A model generated the notes under the pieces. The model saw nothing but the letters and a program-made list of their open reading frames with translations. It made no database searches and had not been told where the DNA came from. Position numbers and translations under genes: made by a program. Source: Limnohabitans sp. 2KL-1 (GTDB lineage Bacteria > Pseudomonadota > Gammaproteobacteria > Burkholderiales > Burkholderiaceae_C). Taken from it: a stretch of 64,000 nucleotides of DNA. This document shows, in pieces, positions 46,673 to 55,522 of the stretch; the first letter of the stretch is position 1, and each line of letters opens with the position of its first letter. The DNA is taken from NCBI RefSeq assembly GCF_003063435.1, contig NZ_NESL01000007.1, positions 97,733-161,732 of the forward strand, in the 5' to 3' direction.

Positions 46673-47632
46673 ATGAAGTTCAGCGGTAAATGGATGGCAG
46701 GTTTGGCCATGTGGGTTGCTTGCAGTTTGGCTTTGGCGCAGTCGGAAAAACCATTGACGATTGTGGTGCCGACTGCCGCAGGCGGGGGCAACGATGCCAT
46801 GGCCAGAACGATTGGTCAGAAACTGGGTGTGCTGCTCAACAGGTCGGTGATTGTGGATAACAAGGCCGGGGCTAACGGGGCATTGGCCGCAGAATTCGTG
46901 GCCAAAGCGGCCCCCGATGGCAACATACTGATGTTCGGCTATATCGCCACACATGCCATGAATCCGGCGCTGCAGAAGTTACGGTATGACCCTGTAAAAG
47001 ACTTTGAGCCTGTCGGGTTGGTGGGCTATTCGCCTACGCTGATGGTGGTCAATACGTCTGTGAAGGTCAAGGATGTGAAAGACCTTGTGCGTGTCCTGAA
47101 GGAAAAACCAGACCAGTTCAGCGTGGCATCTGCCGGCAATGGCACTGCGCCACACTTTGCGGCGGAACTGTTCAAACTGTCCACGCAAACATCGTTGCTT
47201 CACGTGCCCTACAAGGGCTCGGCGCCGGCCATCAATGACACCATTGGTGGACAAACACATGTCATGTTTCCCAGCCTGTTCACAGGCGTTCCATTCGTGA
47301 AGTCCGGTCGTTTGCAGGCACTGGCGATAGCTGGGCATAAACGATCGCCGATGTTGCCGGATGTCCCGACGCTCAAGGAGCAGGGTGTCGAAGGTGTCGA
47401 GGTTGATCAGTGGTATGCCATTTTTGCACCGGCCAAAACGCCCAAAGATGTGATCGCCAAACTTAATCAGGCGCTGAACAAAGTGCTGGACGACAAGGAA
47501 ATCATCAAGCGCATTGAGGGTCATGGTGCGGATGTTGAAACCAGCACACCAGACCAACTGGGCGATATGGTTCGCAAGGATTTGACCAAGTGGCGTCAAG
47601 TCGTGCAAAAAGCAAAATTGCAGGCCGATTGA
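46673..47632 (+). CDS. Bug-family tripartite tricarboxylate SBP
   Basis: 319 residues. Signal peptide MKFSGKWMAGLAMWVACSLA cleaved near LAQ; mature start 'KPLTIVVPTAAGGGNDAMAR'; further Bug blocks 'IVDNKAGANGALAAEFVAKA', 'GYIATHAMNP', 'VPYKGSAPAINDTIGG' and 'PDVPTLKEQGVEG'. Start 46673 has AAAGGTG upstream, and the earlier in-frame ATG at 46640 would bury the signal peptide. Its stop is one base before the fusion gene. The mature domain is strikingly similar to the C-terminal half of the next protein. Likely a periplasmic binder of an aconitate-type tricarboxylate. Confidence 0.93.
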   Translation: MKFSGKWMAGLAMWVACSLALAQSEKPLTIVVPTAAGGGNDAMARTIGQKLGVLLNRSVIVDNKAGANGALAAEFVAKAAPDGNILMFGYIATHAMNPALQKLRYDPVKDFEPVGLVGYSPTLMVVNTSVKVKDVKDLVRVLKEKPDQFSVASAGNGTAPHFAAELFKLSTQTSLLHVPYKGSAPAINDTIGGQTHVMFPSLFTGVPFVKSGRLQALAIAGHKRSPMLPDVPTLKEQGVEGVEVDQWYAIFAPAKTPKDVIAKLNQALNKVLDDKEIIKRIEGHGADVETSTPDQLGDMVRKDLTKWRQVVQKAKLQAD

Positions 47633-47633
47633 G

Positions 47634-49664
47634 ATGTTCAGTTTGAATCGGAAAATTCCTTGCGTTTTGATGCGTGCAGGTACATCGCGTGGCCCATTTT
47701 TTCTCAAGGAATGGTTGCCATCTGATCCGGCTGAGCGTGATCAGGCCTTGATTGGTGCCATTGGCGCTTCTGATCCTTTGCAGCTCGATGGCTTGGGTGG
47801 CAACAGCACACTGAACAGCAAGGTGGCGATTGTTTCACGCTCGTCGCAGCCCGATTGTGATCTGGATTACCTGTTTGCACAGGTGGGGGTGGGGCACCAG
47901 TCTGTGGATACCCGTCCCAATTGCGGCAACATGTTGTCGGGCGTTGCCCCGTTTGCCATCGAACAGGGTTTGATCAATGCGCATGATGGCGTCACGACTG
48001 TGCGCATCTACAACGTCAACACGGGGGCCAAGATTGATGCGACGGTACAGACCCCCGGCGGGTATGTGACCTACGAAGGTACGGCACGCATTGATGGTGT
48101 CGCGGGTACGGCAGCCCCGATCCTGTTGAATTTTCTGGATGCCTGGGGTGCAGTGACGGGGCAGTTGTTTCCGACGGGCAACCGGACCGAGAAAATTCAG
48201 GGCGTGGAAGTCACTTGCATTGATGCTGCCATGCCGTTGATGATCCTGCGCGCGAGCGATCTGGGCTTGTCAGGTCGAGAGAGACCGGTAGAGCTGGACG
48301 CCAATGGCCATCTGCTCAAAAAAATAGAAGCCATGCGTTTGGAGGCCGGGCATCGCATGGGGCTTGGGGATGTTTCTGACAGTGTGGTGCCCAAGCCGGT
48401 GATCGTGAGCATGGGGGATGGTGTTGACAGCATCGTGTCCCGGTATTTCACCCCGCATCGCTGCCATGCCTCGCATGCTGTGACGGGGGCCATCGGCGTC
48501 AGTACTGCTTTTGCATTGCCAGGAACGGTTGCTTCGGGTGTTTTGCGTTCGGCCGGGCGTCATCTGCTGTCGGTCGTTCACCCCCAAGGTCAGATTGATA
48601 TTGATGTTGAACTGGTCGGAGAGGGTGAGCAGGCCCTGGTCAGCAAGGCTGCCCTGGTGCGGACTGCTCGCAAGATCATGCAAGGCGAGTTGCACTTGCC
48701 CCACTATGTATTTCCATCCGAACCAGGTGATTCCTCGCGGCCAGGCAGCGCGAATTACCCATCAGAAGAAATCACCATCATCGTGCCCACCAGTGCCGGT
48801 GGCGGCAATGACAACATGGCCAGGGTTTTGTCCAGGAAGCTCGGTCCGGAACTTGGCCAGTCGATTGCAGTCGATAACCGTGCGGGTGCCAACGGCAGCG
48901 TGGCGGCTGAATATGTCTGTGCGGCGCGTTCGGATGGCTACACCCTGATGTTTGGCTATATCGCCACGCACGGCATCAACCCTGTGATGCAGCAAGTTCG
49001 CTATGACCCGCTCAAGGATTTTGCGCCGATTGGCTTGATTGGTCATTCGCCAAGCGTGTTGGTGGTTCATGCGGGTTCTGGATTGCGAACGGTCGGTGAT
49101 TTCTTGAAAAAAATCCGCCAGCATCCGCAACGCATGAACTACGCTTCTGCCGGAGAGGGCACGGTTCCGCATCTGGCGGCCGAAATCCTGCTCCATCAAA
49201 ACGGGGTCGTGGCAGAAGGCGTCACGCATGCCGGAGCTGCACCCGCCATCAATGCGGTGGTGAGAGGTCAGGCGCAGTGGATGGTGCCCAGTCTGTTCAG
49301 TGCATTACCGTATTTAAAAACAGGCAATTTGGTCGCCTTGGCCGTGGCGGGAAAACAGCGACTTTCCTGGTGGCCGGATGTCCCTACTTTTGACGAGCTT
49401 GACCTTCAGGCACTCGATTTGACGCAGTGGTATGGTCTTTTTGCGCCTGCGTCCACTGAACCTGCGGTGGTTTCCATCCTCAATCTGACCTTGAATAAAG
49501 TGCTCTCGGACGTCGAAACCGTCGGTCGCTTGCTTGAAGATGGCGTACAGGTCAGGACCAGCTCGCCGGATGAATTGCACCAGCATGTACAAGCCGAGTT
49601 GGCGCGTTGGGCGGGCATCATTTCGACCTTCCATGTGGCCGATGTTGCCGAAAGTTCGATCTGA
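47634..49664 (+). CDS. fusion protein: PrpF/aconitate-isomerase-like domain + Bug-type SBP domain
   Basis: 676 residues in one uninterrupted frame. Residues 1-358 form a complete PrpF-family domain (diaminopimelate-epimerase fold). It shows 'LMRAGTSRGPFFL', 'LDGLGGNSTLNSKVAIVS', the active-site block 'DTRPNCGNMLSG' with Cys97, 'CHASHAVTGAIGVS' and the usual ending 'ARKIMQGELHLP'. After a short linker (about 359-375, SEPGDSSRPGSAN) a whole mature Bug SBP begins exactly where secreted relatives begin, 'YPSEEITIIVPTSAGGGNDN', and runs to the end with 'AVDNRAGANGSVAAEYV', 'GYIATHGINP' and 'PDVPTFDEL'. There is no signal peptide at the N-terminus, so the SBP module should be cytoplasmic. PrpF relatives isomerise 2-methylaconitate, oxalomesaconate or aconitate. 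It starts one base after the previous SBP gene with no good ribosome site, implying coupling. Merging of two genes by a missing stop is conceivable, but the frame is clean across the junction. Confidence 0.92.
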   Translation: MFSLNRKIPCVLMRAGTSRGPFFLKEWLPSDPAERDQALIGAIGASDPLQLDGLGGNSTLNSKVAIVSRSSQPDCDLDYLFAQVGVGHQSVDTRPNCGNMLSGVAPFAIEQGLINAHDGVTTVRIYNVNTGAKIDATVQTPGGYVTYEGTARIDGVAGTAAPILLNFLDAWGAVTGQLFPTGNRTEKIQGVEVTCIDAAMPLMILRASDLGLSGRERPVELDANGHLLKKIEAMRLEAGHRMGLGDVSDSVVPKPVIVSMGDGVDSIVSRYFTPHRCHASHAVTGAIGVSTAFALPGTVASGVLRSAGRHLLSVVHPQGQIDIDVELVGEGEQALVSKAALVRTARKIMQGELHLPHYVFPSEPGDSSRPGSANYPSEEITIIVPTSAGGGNDNMARVLSRKLGPELGQSIAVDNRAGANGSVAAEYVCAARSDGYTLMFGYIATHGINPVMQQVRYDPLKDFAPIGLIGHSPSVLVVHAGSGLRTVGDFLKKIRQHPQRMNYASAGEGTVPHLAAEILLHQNGVVAEGVTHAGAAPAINAVVRGQAQWMVPSLFSALPYLKTGNLVALAVAGKQRLSWWPDVPTFDELDLQALDLTQWYGLFAPASTEPAVVSILNLTLNKVLSDVETVGRLLEDGVQVRTSSPDELHQHVQAELARWAGIISTFHVADVAESSI

Positions 49665-49850
49665 CCTTGTCGAAGGACGGCGGTGCAATCCAGCGCAGGT
49701 TCATGGCGCTTGCGCAGGGCCTTGCTACGGGTGATCAGGCGAGCGAAGGTGTTTAATGGGCGTTGTTGATGACGCTGTCAAAGCGAGAGTCGGGAATAAT
49801 CCGATTTTGACCCTCACAACCGTCCCCACCTTCGCGGCAGCAGGAACCCC

Positions 49851-50750
49851 ATGAAAATCGACTTTGATGGCTTGCAGGCTTTCGTTACAGTGGCTGAGTT
49901 GGGTGCTTTCAACAAAGCGGCTGACAAGCTGAACATCACGCAAGCCGCGCTGACCCGCCGAATCCAGAAGCTCGAAAATTATCTGGGGCTGCGTTTGATT
50001 GAGCGCACCACGCGCCACGTGGCTTTGAGCAGCGTGGGCAAGGATTTGCTGCCCAGGGTACGCATTCTGGTGCAGGACATGGCCAGCACATTCAACCAGC
50101 TCAAGGACGTTTCCAGAAGCGCTAAAGGACACTTCACATTGGCCTGTGTTCCTACCATGGCCACCTCGGTCCTGCCTGCACTGATACGGCAGTACAGAGA
50201 CAAATACCCCGGCAATCGCATCAAGTTGGTGGATGCAAGTGCGTATGAAATACGGGAGGCCATTTTCAGTCAGCACGCGGAAATCGGCTTGACCGTGCAA
50301 GGCACCCGGCATCCTGATCTGGAGGAGGTCCCGCTCTTTGACGATCCTCTCATGTTTTATTGCCGCCAATCCCATGCTTTGAGTGAGAAGCCTTTCGTGA
50401 CATGGTCAGACATGAACCTCAAAGACCTCATCGTCGTCAGCAGCTTCACTGGAACGCGTATCGTGATGAATTATCAGCTCGCCAAAAAAGGCATCGAACT
50501 ACAAGGTAACTACGAAGTCCAGCACCATGCGACCGCCCTCAATTTGGTGGCTGCCGATGTCGGCTGTGCCATCATGCCCGCCACCATTTGCGGTGATGGG
50601 GATCGGCCAGGTGTGATCCGAATTCCTTTGAAGTCTCCTGTGGTGCGTCGCAAGATCGTGCTGATCAAGAGAAAAGGATCGAGTTTGTCGCCTGCTGCAC
50701 AGGCCTTTGTCGATATCGTGCAAAGCATGAAGCTCGTCTGGCACCAGTGA
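49851..50750 (+). CDS. LysR-family transcriptional regulator (TcuR-like position)
   Basis: 299 residues. HTH 'FVTVAELGAFNKAADKLNIT' with 'TQAALTRRIQKLENYLGLRL'; effector domain from about residue 90 ('HFTLACVPTMATSVLPALI'). Placed directly upstream of tcuA and tcuB, as tcuR is in the tricarballylate operon of Salmonella, although here it reads in the same direction. The end of the protein resembles that of the LysR at 45662. Confidence 0.9.
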   Translation: MKIDFDGLQAFVTVAELGAFNKAADKLNITQAALTRRIQKLENYLGLRLIERTTRHVALSSVGKDLLPRVRILVQDMASTFNQLKDVSRSAKGHFTLACVPTMATSVLPALIRQYRDKYPGNRIKLVDASAYEIREAIFSQHAEIGLTVQGTRHPDLEEVPLFDDPLMFYCRQSHALSEKPFVTWSDMNLKDLIVVSSFTGTRIVMNYQLAKKGIELQGNYEVQHHATALNLVAADVGCAIMPATICGDGDRPGVIRIPLKSPVVRRKIVLIKRKGSSLSPAAQAFVDIVQSMKLVWHQ

Positions 50751-50812
50751 TGAACGCACGCTGCTGATGGGTTGATGTGCTGCGATCATGTCGTTGCACT
50801 GCAGATGAATTG

Positions 50813-50827
50813 TTTCGATTAACGAAA
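50813..50827. promoter_or_regulatory. dyad TTTCG-N5-CGAAA upstream of tcuA
   Basis: 15-bp inverted repeat in the AT-rich 150-bp gap between the LysR gene and tcuA. It matches the LTTR box pattern in size and symmetry and lies about 75 bases before the tcuA start. Confidence 0.45.
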
Positions 50828-50900
50828 TAGTGAATGCGCGATTCTCATTTGTTGATCAATAAATAATCGTCAATACTTCTTCCAGATTGGAGAATTTAAA

Positions 50901-52343
50901 TTGGCGATAGATGTCTTGGTGATAGGCGGCGGCAACGCCGCCCTGTGCGCGGCCCTGATGGCCCGCGAAGCGGGGGCCAGCGTGATGTTGTTGGAGTCGG
51001 CACCGCGCGAATGGCGTGGTGGCAACTCGACTCACACGCGCAATTTGCGCTGCATGCACGATGCCCCGCAGGATGTCTTGGTCGAGGCCTACCCGGAAGA
51101 AGAGTTCTGGCAAGACCTGCTCAAGGTCACGGGGGGGCTGACCAACGAGCACCTGGCCCGTCTGGTCATTCGCCATTCGGCCACTTGCAGGCCCTGGATG
51201 GTCAAGCACGGCGTGCGCTTTCAGCCTTCGCTGTCGGGTGCTTTGCACACGGCCCGCACCAATGCGTTTTTCATGGGCGGGGGCAAGGCGCTGGTCAATG
51301 CCTATTACCGCAGCGCCGAAAAGCTGGGCGTGCAAATCCACTACAACGCCGAAGTCGATACGGTTGAGTTGGACGAAGGTCGCTTTGTGGCCGCATCGGT
51401 CATGCACAAGCAGGACGACGGCAGCGTGCGGCGTGAACGCATCGAGGCCCGCACTTGCGTGTTGGCCGCGGGAGGCTTCGAGTCCAACCGCGAGTGGCTG
51501 CGTGAAGCTTGGGGCCAAAACGAGCGCGGTGAGTACCCAGCTGATCAGTTTTTGATTCGCGGCACACGTTTCAACCAAGGCGTGTTGCTCAAGCACATGC
51601 TGGCGCAAGGCGCCGACCGCATTGGTGACCCGACGCAAGCGCACATGGTGGCCATCGACGCCCGTGCGCCCTTGTACGACGGCGGCATTTGCACCCGCAT
51701 TGACTGTGTGTCTTTGGGTGTGGTGGTCAACCGCGAAGCGCGGCGTTTTTACGACGAAGGCGAAGACTTTTGGCCCAAGCGCTACGCGATCTGGGGGCGT
51801 CTGGTGGCCCAGCAACCCGGGCAGGTGGCCTATTCCATCATCGATGCCAAGGCGGTGGGCCGCTTCATGCCGCCGGTGTTTGAAGGCACGCAAGCGGACA
51901 GCCTGCCCGAGCTGGCCCGCAAACTGGGCCTGGATGAGGCGACCTTCATGCAAACGCTCAATGACTACAACGCGGCTTGCCGAGAAGGCACTTTTGACCA
52001 CACGGCGCTCGACGATTGCCACACCGAGGGCGTGAGCCCGGCCAAAACCCACTGGGCGCGTCCGCTGGACACTGCGCCTTATTACGCCTACGCCGTGCGG
52101 CCGGGCGTGACCTTCACTTATCTGGGCCTCAAAACCGATGACACGACGGCAGTGCGATTCAATGACCAGCCCAGCCCCAACTTGTTTGTGGCGGGCGAGA
52201 TGATGGCGGGCAATGTGCTGGGCAAGGGCTATACCGCCGGGGTGGGCATGACGATTGGCACGGCCTTTGGTCGCATCGCGGGCGAGCAGGCGGCCAAAGC
52301 CGTCCAAGCGCAAAAGCAAGGAGATTCCCATGCAAACGCTTGA
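50901..52343 (+). CDS. tcuA: FAD-dependent tricarballylate dehydrogenase TcuA
   Basis: 480 residues of the fumarate reductase/succinate dehydrogenase flavoprotein family. The FAD Rossmann motif is '[19 protein letters not shown]', with '[12 protein letters not shown]', the active-site region '[20 protein letters not shown]', and the C-terminal FAD block '[20 protein letters not shown]'. It oxidises tricarballylate to cis-aconitate and passes electrons to TcuB. TTG start at 50901 with GGAGAA upstream. Overlaps tcuB by 14 bases. Confidence 0.93.
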   Translation: MAIDVLVIGGGNAALCAALMAREAGASVMLLESAPREWRGGNSTHTRNLRCMHDAPQDVLVEAYPEEEFWQDLLKVTGGLTNEHLARLVIRHSATCRPWMVKHGVRFQPSLSGALHTARTNAFFMGGGKALVNAYYRSAEKLGVQIHYNAEVDTVELDEGRFVAASVMHKQDDGSVRRERIEARTCVLAAGGFESNREWLREAWGQNERGEYPADQFLIRGTRFNQGVLLKHMLAQGADRIGDPTQAHMVAIDARAPLYDGGICTRIDCVSLGVVVNREARRFYDEGEDFWPKRYAIWGRLVAQQPGQVAYSIIDAKAVGRFMPPVFEGTQADSLPELARKLGLDEATFMQTLNDYNAACREGTFDHTALDDCHTEGVSPAKTHWARPLDTAPYYAYAVRPGVTFTYLGLKTDDTTAVRFNDQPSPNLFVAGEMMAGNVLGKGYTAGVGMTIGTAFGRIAGEQAAKAVQAQKQGDSHANA

Positions 52344-53496
52344 AGCCCTGACCCAAGATGCCCGAGCGTTGGCGCGTGGCGAGATGACCGCGCCCGAAGC
52401 CGAGGTGGCGCGGCAAATGCAAATTTGCAACGGCTGCCGCTATTGCGAGGGCTTTTGTGCGGTGTTCCCCGCCATGACCCGGCGATTGGAGTTTGGTAAG
52501 GCGGACATCCACTACATGGCCAACCTGTGCCATAACTGTGGGGCGTGTTTGCACGCTTGCCAGTACGCGCCGCCGCACGACTTTGCCATCAACGTGCCCA
52601 AGGCCATGGCCCAGGTGCGCGGCCAGACCTATGCCGAATACGCTTGGCCGCCCGCCTTGGGCAGCCTGTACCAACGCAACGGCCTGACCTTGTCGGTGGC
52701 TTTGGCGTTCGGATTGGCGTTGTTTTTGGCGCTGGCCATGCTGCGCCAAAGCACGCTGTGGTCAACCCCTGTGGCTGGGGGCTTTTACGCGGTGTTCCCC
52801 CACAACCTGATGGTCAGTCTGTTTGCGCCCATCTTCTTGTTTGCGGTTCTGGCGCTGACCCTGGGCGTGCGGCGCTTTTGGCGCGATGTGACGCCCGCCA
52901 CCAGTGGGGCGGCCTTGACGCCACCCGCCACTGCCGAGGCTGCACACGCGGCCTTGCGCCTGAAGTACCTGGACGGTGGCCATGGCGAAGGCTGCCACAA
53001 CGAAGATGACGCCTGGACGCACGCCCGCAGGCGCTACCACCACCTGACGTTTTACGGCTTCATGCTGTGCTTTGCCGCCACCAGCGTGGCCACGCTGTAC
53101 CACTATGTGCTGGGTTGGCCTGCACCTTATGACCTGACGACTTTGCCCAAGTTGCTGGGTGTCGTTGGCGGGGTGAGCCTGGCGGTGGGCACCGCAGGTT
53201 TGTGGCGACTGAACCTGCGCCGTCATCCTGAGCACGGCGATGCGGCGCAAAAGCCCATGGACCGGGGCTTCATCGCTTTGCTGTTTTTGGTCAGCGTGAC
53301 GGGTTTGCTGTTGTGGCTGCTGGGCGCAACGGCGGCCATGCCTTTGATGCTGGCGGTGCACTTGGGTGCGGTGATGGCTTTGTTCCTGACGCTGCCCTAT
53401 GGCAAGTTTGCACATGGCATTTTCCGCACAGCGGCCTTGCTGCGCTTTGCCATCGAAAAGCGCCAGCCCAACCGGTTGGGGTTGGGCGGCGAGTGA
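52330..53496 (+). CDS. tcuB: tricarballylate utilization membrane protein TcuB
   Basis: 388 residues. Two iron-sulfur clusters near the N-terminus ('[11 protein letters not shown]' and '[11 protein letters not shown]') followed by about six membrane spans with histidines suited to heme ('[15 protein letters not shown]', '[10 protein letters not shown]'). It reoxidises the FADH2 of TcuA and delivers electrons to the quinone pool in the inner membrane. The ATG at 52330 lies inside the end of tcuA. The citrate-family permease gene tcuC of other organisms is absent. Confidence 0.93.
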   Translation: MQTLEALTQDARALARGEMTAPEAEVARQMQICNGCRYCEGFCAVFPAMTRRLEFGKADIHYMANLCHNCGACLHACQYAPPHDFAINVPKAMAQVRGQTYAEYAWPPALGSLYQRNGLTLSVALAFGLALFLALAMLRQSTLWSTPVAGGFYAVFPHNLMVSLFAPIFLFAVLALTLGVRRFWRDVTPATSGAALTPPATAEAAHAALRLKYLDGGHGEGCHNEDDAWTHARRRYHHLTFYGFMLCFAATSVATLYHYVLGWPAPYDLTTLPKLLGVVGGVSLAVGTAGLWRLNLRRHPEHGDAAQKPMDRGFIALLFLVSVTGLLLWLLGATAAMPLMLAVHLGAVMALFLTLPYGKFAHGIFRTAALLRFAIEKRQPNRLGLGGE

Positions 53497-53546
53497 TTCG
53501 TGTCAGGCCGTAGCGCGCAGGCCGGATCGCGTCCTGTTTGTGGTGC

Positions 53547-54710
53547 TCAGTCAGGGCAGGCGGTGGCCGAGTGGATCACGCCGCCGCCCAGGCACACCTC
53601 GCCGTCGTACAGCACGGCGCTTTGGCCAGGTGTCACCGCCCATTGGTCTTCACTGAAATCCAGCACAAAGCCTGCCTGACCATTGGGTTGCACCAAAGGG
53701 CTGTAAAGGCAGGGTGCGTCGGCTTGCCGGTAGCGTGTCTTGGCTGCGCACGCACCGGGCGCTGGTGCCTGGCCTGCGCACCAACTCACGTCGGTGGCCT
53801 GCAGACGAGGTGACAGCAGCCAAGGGTGGTCGTGGCCTTGCACCACCCACAAGGTGTTGTGAGGGATGTCTTTGCGGGCGACAAACCAGGGGGTGTGTTC
53901 GCCTGCACCACGCAAGCCACGTGCTTGCAGCGCTTTCATTTCTGCGCCCTTGGCCTTGATGCCCCCAATGCCCAGGCCCTGTCGCTGTCCCAAGGTGTAG
54001 AAACTCAGGCCCACATGCTGACCAATCGTGCGGCCTGTCGGGTCCTTGATCGGACCGGGCTCCTTGGAGATGTAGCGGTTTAAAAACTCGCGGAAGGGAC
54101 GCTCGCCAATGAAACAGATGCCGGTCGAGTCTTTCTTCTTGGCATTGGGCAGACCAATCTCCTCGGCGATGCGGCGCACTTCGGTCTTGTGCAACTCGCC
54201 CACAGGGAACAGGGTCTTGGACAACTGTTGCTGATTCAGACGGTGCAAAAAATAGCTTTGATCCTTGGAGGGGTCCAGTCCTTTGAGCAACTCAAACAGT
54301 CCGGTGGCCGTGTTTTGCCGGACACGTGCATAGTGGCCGGTGGCTATTTTTTCAGCACCCACGCGCATGGCGTGGTCCAGAAAGGACTTGAACTTGATTT
54401 CGGCATTGCAAAGGATGTCCGGATTGGGGGTGCGCCCGGCCTGGTATTCGCGCACAAACTCTGAAAAAACCCGGTCTTTGTAATCGGCTGCAAAATTAAT
54501 GTGCTCAATCTCGATGCCCAACACATCGGCCACGGCCGCGGCATCGACGAAGTCGACATTGGATGAGCAGTATTCGCTGTCATCGTCGTCTTCCCAGTTT
54601 TTCATGAAAATGCCAATGACTTCATGCCCCTGCTGTTTGAGCAGGTAAGCGGTCACGGCCGAATCGACGCCGCCGGACAGACCGACGACCACACGTGCAA
54701 GATGGGACAT
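53547..54710 (-). CDS. mnmA: tRNA 2-thiouridine(34) synthase MnmA
   Basis: 387 residues. PP-loop 'SGGVDS' (12-17), catalytic Cys101 in '[12 protein letters not shown]' and Cys199 in 'STGICFIGE', which forms the persulfide relay. It thiolates the wobble uridine of tRNA-Lys, -Glu and -Gln. The start at 54710 gives the standard N-terminus '[11 protein letters not shown]'; the open frame continues 25 codons further 5' without family similarity. Divergent from the transglycosylase operon, which is controlled by a TATAAT box inside this gap. Confidence 0.96.
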   Translation of the reverse strand: MSHLARVVVGLSGGVDSAVTAYLLKQQGHEVIGIFMKNWEDDDDSEYCSSNVDFVDAAAVADVLGIEIEHINFAADYKDRVFSEFVREYQAGRTPNPDILCNAEIKFKSFLDHAMRVGAEKIATGHYARVRQNTATGLFELLKGLDPSKDQSYFLHRLNQQQLSKTLFPVGELHKTEVRRIAEEIGLPNAKKKDSTGICFIGERPFREFLNRYISKEPGPIKDPTGRTIGQHVGLSFYTLGQRQGLGIGGIKAKGAEMKALQARGLRGAGEHTPWFVARKDIPHNTLWVVQGHDHPWLLSPRLQATDVSWCAGQAPAPGACAAKTRYRQADAPCLYSPLVQPNGQAGFVLDFSEDQWAVTPGQSAVLYDGEVCLGGGVIHSATACPD

Positions 54711-54758
54711 GCTCAGATTATCCCGTGAGCCTGGCTGTCCTTGTGCGCCGGGCAAATT

Positions 54759-54764
54759 TATAAT
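54759..54764 (+). promoter_or_regulatory. consensus -10 box for the transglycosylase-MBOAT operon
   Basis: Perfect TATAAT in the divergent mnmA gap. No well-spaced -35 consensus is visible. If used, transcription starts near 54771, which argues against a translation start at 54763. Confidence 0.45.
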
Positions 54765-54834
54765 GTTGAACTGGTTCAAATTCATGCCCTTTCATTGCAC
54801 ATGGTGCCTTTCCATCCGAACGATCCTGCGCGAT

Positions 54835-55512
54835 ATGGTGCAGGGCTTGTTCATCGTGACCCACAGTGGCTTGGCCATGGTGGGCTTGTCTGTGGCCGCC
54901 GTGGTCCTGGCTTTGTGGTGGCAGCCCCAATGGTTGCACCGTGCCGAGGAGACTTTGTTCAACTGGCTGCGCGAGCGGCAGGTGCTGATTTCCTGGTTGC
55001 CCCAAAACACCGCTGAGCGTGCCACCGCCATTGATTTGAAGGATTTGCCCCGGGCCCAGGCGGCTGTGGCCGTCTGGTTGGGTCGCAAATACAAAATTGC
55101 CCCCGAACCCCTGGCGGCACTGGTGGCCGAGGCGCATGTCCTGTCCAAAAAATCCAGGCTGGCACCTCACCTGATTTTGGCCGTGATGGCCATCGAGTCG
55201 AATTTCCATCCTTATGTGCAAAGCCATGCGGGTGCGCAGGGGTTGATGCAGGTCATGACCGGCATTCACGCCCAGCGCTACGAAGCGTATGGTGGCAAAT
55301 TGGCAGCTTTTGATCCGATCACCAATTTGAGGGTCGGCGTGAGTGTGTTGGTTGACTCGATCAAGCTCAAAGGGGGCTCCCTGGAGGAGGGTCTCAAGTT
55401 CTATTTGGGCGGTGATGCCGTGACGGATGATGGGGGCTATGTCGCCAAAGTGCTGGCGGAGCAAGCCCGCCTGGACCAAGTGGCGGCTGGCGTGAACGTG
55501 CCCATTCAATGA
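54835..55512 (+). CDS. lytic transglycosylase (SLT family)
   Basis: About 225 residues from ATG 54835 (ATG 54784 also possible; neither has a clear ribosome site). An N-terminal membrane span near residues 5-28 is followed by the SLT domain with catalytic Glu121 in 'MAIESNFHPYVQS', then 'AGAQGLMQVM' and 'NLRVGVSVLVDSIKL'. It cleaves the MurNAc-GlcNAc bond of peptidoglycan in the periplasm. The next gene begins 10 bases after its stop. Confidence 0.88.
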   Translation: MVQGLFIVTHSGLAMVGLSVAAVVLALWWQPQWLHRAEETLFNWLRERQVLISWLPQNTAERATAIDLKDLPRAQAAVAVWLGRKYKIAPEPLAALVAEAHVLSKKSRLAPHLILAVMAIESNFHPYVQSHAGAQGLMQVMTGIHAQRYEAYGGKLAAFDPITNLRVGVSVLVDSIKLKGGSLEEGLKFYLGGDAVTDDGGYVAKVLAEQARLDQVAAGVNVPIQ

Positions 55513-55522
55513 GCTGATTTTC

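Noticed and set aside
47634..48755. Reading the PrpF part and the SBP part as two separate genes
   Set aside because: No stop codon, ribosome site or signal-peptide-coding segment occurs between them; the frame is continuous from 47634 to 49664.
50856..52430. 524-codon open frame on the minus strand
   Set aside because: Antisense shadow of tcuA; repetitive His/Gly/Val-rich composition and no recognisable domain.
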